NCBI GenBank assembly: GCA_900556515.1
Contig: USPH01000041.1
Coordinates: 1 to 8,912, forward strand
Direction of reading: 5' to 3'
Origin: an uncultured Collinsella sp.
GTDB lineage: Bacteria > Actinomycetota > Coriobacteriia > Coriobacteriales > Coriobacteriaceae
DNA: 8,912 nt
Positions 4,624 to 8,912 of the stretch are shown in pieces. Each line of letters opens with the position of its first letter. Within the stretch, counting starts at the first letter, position 1. The notes under the pieces are model-generated. The model was given only the letters and a program-made list of their open reading frames with translations. It was not told the DNA's origin and ran no database searches. Made by a program: the position numbers and the translations under genes.

Positions 4624-6015
4624 ATGGCGGTGGATTTAAACAGGCTGATTCTGGGCAAGAGTTACAACTCTACCAAGGTCTTTCGTACGGCCCAGCATGT
4701 GGTCCAGGCCATCCTGCTCGGTGTTGTCGTTCCGGCGCTTATTCTGCTGCTTATCTGGGATTTAACCGATAATCCCAATCCCGTTCCGGGCGTTGTCGTT
4801 ATTGCCGGCCTGGTCATGCTGTGCTTCTTTTTCTCGTATGTCTTTGTGGTCCCCGACGACCTCACATCGAGCGCAACCGACCGTACGCTCGCCATCGCAT
4901 CAAAAATATTCGCCTACACGTCGCGCGGCCTTACGCCCGAAGCGGCCCTGGGTGCCTCTAAAATTATCCTATCCGAGACCATCGCCTCCGCCATCTGCTT
5001 TACCGACGGCAAGCAGGTGTTGGCAAGCTGGGGCGAGGACTCGGCAAAATGCCCCGCGGGCACCCCGGTGGTGCTGCGGACTACGCTCAATGTGATCAAC
5101 AGCGGTGAGCAAAGCGTGTTCTCGCGCGATGCCTCGACCGAGACGGATGGCTACTTTCCGCGCCTGCGCGCCGGTATTGTCGCACCGCTTACCGTGCGCG
5201 GGCATTGCGTGGGCACGCTCGAGCTGTATTATCCCCGTCTGAGCAGCATCGATATGCGCCAGACGGCGCTTGCTTCGGGTTTTGCCGATCTCATTTCCAC
5301 GCAGCTCGCCAGCTTTGAGCTCGAGCGCCAGGACGAGCTCACAGCTCGCGTTGAGCTACGCGCCCTGCAGTCGCAGGTCGACCCGCATTTTCTATTCAAT
5401 ACCATTAGCACGATTGTGTCGCTCGTTCGAACCGAGCCCGACAAGGCGCGATCGCTGCTGATCGACTTTTCCAACTACTATCGTCAGACGCTTTCTGATT
5501 CCGATACGCTCACCACGCTCGAGCACGAGGTGGAACAGGGCACCCGTTATATCAATCTTATGCAGGCCCGGTATGGCGACGGCCGTCTGCGCGTTTCGGT
5601 CGACATCGACTTTGAGGTGCGCGACAGCCTGGTGCCGCCGTTTATCTTGCAGCCGCTGCTCGAAAACTGCATCAAGCATGCGCAGCGCGAGACCGAGCCG
5701 CTTTCTATTCGTGTTAGGGCTTTTGAGACCGATGACGGCTTGGAGATCATCGTCGAAGATGACGGCATCGGTATGAACGAAGAAGTCTGCGCGCATCTGT
5801 TTGAGCAGCATCGCCGAGAGGAGCCCGAGAGCATTACCGCCGACGGCTCCATCAAGCGAGGTTGCGGTCTGGCGCTCTTCAATGTGCTTCAGCGCATCCA
5901 TTTCTTTTACGGAGAAGATTCTGGCATGCGCGTGAAGTCCCAGGAGGGCGTGGGGACACAGGTCATCGTTGAGTTGAACGGCGAGCCGCATGAGCCGGCG
6001 CCGCTAACGGTGTAG
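4624..6015 (+). CDS. LytS/YehU-type sensor histidine kinase with GAF-like region
   Basis: A 463-residue membrane kinase that should phosphorylate the LytTR regulator encoded 38 bases downstream. Two hydrophobic segments (about 27-46 and 56-76) form a short membrane hairpin with little external sequence. Residues about 85-232 look like a cytosolic GAF-type sensor region (TSRGLTPEAAL, then APLTVRGHCVGTLELYYP). A linker helix (233-250) leads to the His_kinase domain: QSQVDPHFLFNTI with phospho-acceptor His255. The ATPase domain has the N box LLENCIKHA (345-353), G1 DDGIGM (379-384) and G2 RGCGLALFN (412-420). These are hallmarks of the LytS/YehU/YpdA family, but the usual five-helix LytS sensor is absent. 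The start is uncertain: AAAAGGGG directly abuts ATG 4624, while a GTG two codons later (4630) has a 6-base spacer. The signal is unknown; a small metabolite or redox cue for GAF is possible. Confidence 0.92.
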   Translation: MAVDLNRLILGKSYNSTKVFRTAQHVVQAILLGVVVPALILLLIWDLTDNPNPVPGVVVIAGLVMLCFFFSYVFVVPDDLTSSATDRTLAIASKIFAYTSRGLTPEAALGASKIILSETIASAICFTDGKQVLASWGEDSAKCPAGTPVVLRTTLNVINSGEQSVFSRDASTETDGYFPRLRAGIVAPLTVRGHCVGTLELYYPRLSSIDMRQTALASGFADLISTQLASFELERQDELTARVELRALQSQVDPHFLFNTISTIVSLVRTEPDKARSLLIDFSNYYRQTLSDSDTLTTLEHEVEQGTRYINLMQARYGDGRLRVSVDIDFEVRDSLVPPFILQPLLENCIKHAQRETEPLSIRVRAFETDDGLEIIVEDDGIGMNEEVCAHLFEQHRREEPESITADGSIKRGCGLALFNVLQRIHFFYGEDSGMRVKSQEGVGTQVIVELNGEPHEPAPLTV

Positions 6016-6053
6016 CACGCGGTTGGATTGAGAGAAAAAGAGGGGAAGCGCAT

Positions 6054-6788
6054 ATGTCCGAAGGCTGGAACATCTTGGTGGTTGATGACGAGCCTCCCAT
6101 TAGGGCTGAGCTACGCTATCTGTTGGAAAAGGATACGCGTGTGGGACAGATTGCCGAAGCGGGCAATGTCACCGAAGCCGTGGAGTCGATTCTGTCGAAC
6201 AAGCCCGACGTGCTGTTTTTAGACATTACCATGCCCGGTCGCTCGGGAATTGAGCTTGCCGAGACGCTGCAGAACCTAAAGACGCCGCCAGTCGTGGTGT
6301 TTGTGACGGCATTTGCCGAGTATGCGGCTGATGCCTATAACCTCGATGCTGTCGATTACATCGTCAAACCGGTCGAGGATGCCCGCTTGTCAAAGGCACT
6401 CGACAAGATCGAGACCGCCCTGGGCGCTCGCCGTGTCGTCCATGCTCCGCGCCAACCTTTGCGCCTGACGGTGGACCGCGGGGGCAAAAAGGTGTTCATT
6501 CCCGCCGCAGACGTCTGCTACTTTGAGGCGCGCGCCGATTTTTGCAACGCCATCTGCGCCGAGGGAACGTACCTGATCAATGAGTCGATCTCTTCGCTCG
6601 AGCGTCGCTTGGACTCCGAGGGCTTTATTCGCGTTCATCGCAGCTACCTGGTCAATTTGGAAGACGTGCATAATGTCGAGATCGGTTCCACGGGTCTTAT
6701 GGAGCTCAGGCTCGATCGCGTAACCTCGACGGTGCCTGTGTCCCGTCGTCGCGCAGCCGAGGTCAAGGCGCACTTGGGACTTGCGTAA
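6054..6788 (+). CDS. LytTR-family response regulator
   Basis: A 244-residue cytosolic transcription factor with a receiver domain (about 6-122) and a LytTR DNA-binding domain (about 136-242). The receiver has the acidic pair Asp11-Asp12, phospho-acceptor Asp57 in LFLDITMPG, Thr85 in FVTAF and Lys105 in DYIVKPV, all in normal places. The LytTR part shows FIPAADVCYFEA, the YLINESISSLERRL stretch and FIRVHRSYLVNL (191-202), the best conserved motif of the family. LytTR proteins bind direct repeats of about 9 bases and usually activate transport, envelope or virulence genes. The start ATG has AGGGG 8 bases upstream. It follows the kinase gene in the same direction with a 38-base gap and surely forms a pair with it. 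Targets are not shown by the sequence; the adjacent permease-amidohydrolase pair is the first candidate. Confidence 0.93.
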   Translation: MSEGWNILVVDDEPPIRAELRYLLEKDTRVGQIAEAGNVTEAVESILSNKPDVLFLDITMPGRSGIELAETLQNLKTPPVVVFVTAFAEYAADAYNLDAVDYIVKPVEDARLSKALDKIETALGARRVVHAPRQPLRLTVDRGGKKVFIPAADVCYFEARADFCNAICAEGTYLINESISSLERRLDSEGFIRVHRSYLVNLEDVHNVEIGSTGLMELRLDRVTSTVPVSRRRAAEVKAHLGLA

Positions 6789-6820
6789 GGGTCGGTGCGC
6801 CATCGTTTGCCGTTGCAGGT

Positions 6821-6856
6821 TTGGCATGACTGTGCGGTGGGCATAATGGATTGCAT
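6821..6856 (+). promoter_or_regulatory. Possible promoter for the phospholipase C-like gene
   Basis: TTGGCA (6821-6826) resembles a -35 and CATAAT (6842-6847) a -10, but the 15-base spacer is shorter than the preferred 17. ATTGCAT (6850-6856) just downstream repeats the half-site of the inverted repeat before the kinase gene. No terminator is visible between the regulator stop and this point, so read-through from the two-component genes is also possible. Confidence 0.3.
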
Positions 6857-6879
6857 CGAATGAAATCGAAAGGATCATT

Positions 6880-7824
6880 ATGCCCGCGCTCATTACGCAT
6901 CATCTGTTTGGCGAGGAAAGCATCGACCGTCTTCCGCGGGGCGTTATCACGTCCGACGAGGAGCGCATCGCCTTTATCCTGGGAAACCAAGGTCCCGACC
7001 CGTTCTTCTTCCACATGCTCACGCCGCGCATTTCCGACTGCATGTCGCTTGCTCAGGTCATGCACCGCTCGCGCATGTCGCGCCAGTTCTCGTGCCTGCG
7101 CGACGGCGTGTCGCACCTGCAGCCGCGCGATGCCAATCTGGGTCGCGCCTTTGCGCTGGGCCTGCTGTCGCACTATGTGCTCGATCGCAATGCCCACCCC
7201 TTTGTCTACGAGCAGCAGTTTGGCATTGTCGAGTCCGATCCCGAGCTCGAGGCTTCGGGCAGTCAAGTTCACGCCGTGCTCGAAAGCGACCTGGACGTGC
7301 TGATGCTGCAGCTCAAACGTGACGGGGCCACGGTCGAGGATTATCCGCCGGCGGGCGAGATCGTCACTACCGACCGCATCAACCGTGTGGCCGGCGTGCT
7401 GATGAGCTACATCGCCGGGCGCGTGTACGGTATCGACATCCCGGCGGGGGAGTACGCCGGCGCCGTCTCGGACATGCAGATGCTCTATCGCACCATTGAG
7501 CCGGCCGGCTCGGTAAAGACGCGCGCGATTGCCCTGGTTGAGGGCTTGGTGCATGACTACTCGCTGCTCGACGGCCTTGCTCATCGCGTGACGACGGAGC
7601 TTCCCGAGCGCACCGGTAACCTGGGCCACCTGACATGGAAGAACCCCTTTACCGATGAGGTCTCGACCGAGAGCTTCCCCGAGGTCTTTGAGCGCGCGCT
7701 GACCGATTACGAGCTCACCGGTGCCCGCTTTATCGAGACCGGTGACATGGATGCCGTGACCGGCCATATCAACTATAGCGGCCGCGTACTCGACGCCGAC
7801 GAGGAGTTCGACCGCGAGGAGTAG
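6880..7824 (+). CDS. Zinc-dependent phospholipase C-like protein
   Basis: A 314-residue protein matching the zinc-dependent phospholipase C (S1/P1 nuclease-related) fold family. Conserved zinc-ligand style motifs are present in order: HHLFG (7-11), GNQGPDPFFF with Asp40 (35-44), LLSHYVLDRNAHPF with His98, Asp102 and His106 (95-108), and HAVLESDLD with His131 and Glu135 (131-139). The secreted clostridial and Bacillus enzymes have a signal peptide and a mature N-terminal Trp that binds zinc; here the protein starts MPALITHH with no signal peptide, so it is probably cytosolic and its reaction may differ from phosphatidylcholine cleavage. The acidic tail (DADEEFDREE) is not part of the catalytic core. 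The start ATG has AAAGGA 5 bases upstream. It lies 91 bases after the regulator gene and 101 bases before the MFS gene in the same direction. The physiological role is unknown. Confidence 0.83.
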   Translation: MPALITHHLFGEESIDRLPRGVITSDEERIAFILGNQGPDPFFFHMLTPRISDCMSLAQVMHRSRMSRQFSCLRDGVSHLQPRDANLGRAFALGLLSHYVLDRNAHPFVYEQQFGIVESDPELEASGSQVHAVLESDLDVLMLQLKRDGATVEDYPPAGEIVTTDRINRVAGVLMSYIAGRVYGIDIPAGEYAGAVSDMQMLYRTIEPAGSVKTRAIALVEGLVHDYSLLDGLAHRVTTELPERTGNLGHLTWKNPFTDEVSTESFPEVFERALTDYELTGARFIETGDMDAVTGHINYSGRVLDADEEFDREE

Positions 7825-7925
7825 GACCCGTGCGTGCCCCTTTGCCGAATCCTTACCAGCGCTTCTGTGCAATTGGGGTACGATGAACTAACTGCATATC
7901 GGGCGAATACGAAGGGGCCCTGTCC

Positions 7926-8912
7926 ATGAAATACACCAAGCTCGAGCGTAACTGGGTTATGTACGATGTGGGCAACTCGGCCCTCGTGCTGCTCAACACC
8001 TCGGTGGTGCCCATCTACTTTAACGCCATCAACACCGGCGCTTCTTCGGCCGACCTGGTCGTCGCCTGGGGTAACGCGCAGACGATCGCCTCGCTGGTCA
8101 TTGCCATGCTCATGCCCATTTTGGGCGCACTTGCCGACTACGCGGGCAATAAGATCAAGTTCTTCATGGGCTTTTTCCTGACCGGCCTGGTGCTTTGCCT
8201 GGCACAGGCCATCCCGATGTCCGCCATGGCATTTTTGACCGTGTACGTGCTGTGCACCATCGGCCTTAACTCTTCTATGACGTTCTACGACGCCATGCTG
8301 CCCGACATTACCACCGACGAGCGCATGGACGCCGTGTCCAGCTCGGGCTATGCCTGGGGCTACATCGGTTCCACCGTGCCGTTCATCATCTGCCTGGCGC
8401 TCATCATGGGTGGCCCCGCTCTTGGCGTCCCCACCATGCTGGCAACGCGTCTGTCGTTTATCATCACTGGTGCCTGGTGGCTCATCTTTACCCTGCCGCT
8501 CATTCGCACCTATAAGCAAAAGTACGGTCGCGAGCGCGGTCCCGAGGACACCATCGGCCACATCGTGGGCGGTGTGTTCTCCGAGGTCGGACACACCATG
8601 CGCGAGATCGCCCACAACAAGACCGTGCTGGTCTACATGATCGCGTTCTTCTTCTATATCGATGGCGTCCACACGGTCATTTCCATGGCTACCAGCTACG
8701 GCTCGGCTTTAGGCATCGACTCGACCCAGCTGGTGCTGGCGCTGCTCGTTACGCAGTTTGTGGCCTTTCCGTCTGCCATCATCTACGGCAAGCTCGCCGG
8801 ACGCGTGGGCACGCTCAACATGATCCTGGTGGCCGTCGCCGCCTACATGGGCATTGTGCTGTTCGCCGCATTCTTCCTAAAGACCGCCTTCGAATTCTGG
8901 GTGCTTGCCATT
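7926..8912 (+). CDS. UMF1-family MFS transporter, 3' truncated by window end
   Basis: The first 329 residues of a membrane transporter; no stop occurs before the last base, so it is cut by the window and is not a pseudogene. The N-terminal NWVMYDVGNSA (9-19) is the YDxxNSA signature of the UMF1/Atg22-like branch of the major facilitator superfamily. A1-A3-type loop ILGALADYAGNKIKFF and the later GYAWGYIGS before TM5 also fit. About nine hydrophobic segments are visible, with a charged central cytosolic loop around residues 197-236 (YKQKYGRERGPED), as expected between the two six-helix halves. Complete members are about 420-450 residues, so roughly a quarter is missing. Substrates of the family are poorly known; efflux of amino acids or small metabolites is proposed. 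The start ATG has GAAGGGG 8 bases upstream. The 101-base gap after the previous gene shows no terminator, so co-transcription is possible. Confidence 0.88.
   Translation, partial: MKYTKLERNWVMYDVGNSALVLLNTSVVPIYFNAINTGASSADLVVAWGNAQTIASLVIAMLMPILGALADYAGNKIKFFMGFFLTGLVLCLAQAIPMSAMAFLTVYVLCTIGLNSSMTFYDAMLPDITTDERMDAVSSSGYAWGYIGSTVPFIICLALIMGGPALGVPTMLATRLSFIITGAWWLIFTLPLIRTYKQKYGRERGPEDTIGHIVGGVFSEVGHTMREIAHNKTVLVYMIAFFFYIDGVHTVISMATSYGSALGIDSTQLVLALLVTQFVAFPSAIIYGKLAGRVGTLNMILVAVAAYMGIVLFAAFFLKTAFEFWVLAI

Noticed and set aside
6763..7872. A 369-codon minus-strand open frame across the phospholipase-like gene
   Set aside because: It overlaps a gene with clear zinc-binding motifs and ribosome binding site, extends into the regulator gene, and has a His/Arg/Ala-rich sequence with no domain.
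7825..7925. Promoter or terminator between the phospholipase-like and UMF1 genes
   Set aside because: TACGAT (7879-7884) is a possible -10 but has no -35 at a suitable distance, and no stem followed by a T-run is present.
7773..8672. A 299-codon minus-strand open frame opposite the UMF1 transporter
   Set aside because: His/Gly/Gln/Asp-rich sequence typical of an antisense shadow of a high-GC membrane protein gene; no domain seen.

Overview
The window looks like the start of a draft contig from a high-GC bacterium. The first 21 bases are an Illumina Nextera adapter remnant, so the real sequence begins at about position 22. Strongly G/C-ending codons, clear Shine-Dalgarno sites and the gene mix (Cys-rich cytosolic enzyme, LytTR two-component system, zinc-dependent PLC-like protein, UMF1-type transporter) suggest a gut anaerobe of the Coriobacteriia, perhaps Collinsella-like. 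That taxonomic guess is inference. No rRNA, tRNA, CRISPR array, insertion sequence or prophage is visible.

Layout. Positions 22-107 hold the last 28 codons of a rightward gene cut by the contig end. Its 3' region carries a perfect hairpin and a strong intrinsic terminator (173-205). A palindromic repeat with GGGGAC/GTCCCC cores follows (215-299) and runs into the stop codon of a leftward gene (296-1297) for a membrane-anchored C39-like cysteine peptidase. A divergent intergenic region of about 350 bases (1298-1651) has only small hairpins and the ribosome binding site of the next gene.

The centre is a rightward run of four genes: an APC-superfamily amino acid permease (1652-3103), a metal-dependent amidohydrolase of the imidazolonepropionase/prolidase-like group (3235-4512), and, after an intrinsic terminator, a LytS/YehU-type sensor kinase with a GAF-like region (4624-6015) and its LytTR response regulator (6054-6788). 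A simple reading is that the permease imports an amino acid or small peptide-like compound, the amidohydrolase cleaves it in the cytosol, and the kinase/regulator pair senses the substrate or a related signal. The regulatory link is inferred from position only. Weak LytTR-like half-sites and an ATTGCAT-type inverted repeat lie just upstream of the kinase gene.

The right end has a cytosolic zinc-dependent phospholipase C-like protein (6880-7824) and the first 329 codons of a UMF1-family MFS transporter (7926 onward), which runs off the window. I see no convincing new defence or mobile system. The items most worth checking are the adapter at the contig end, the palindromic element at the peptidase stop codon, the permease/amidohydrolase/two-component neighbourhood, and the inverted repeat and terminator in the kinase leader.
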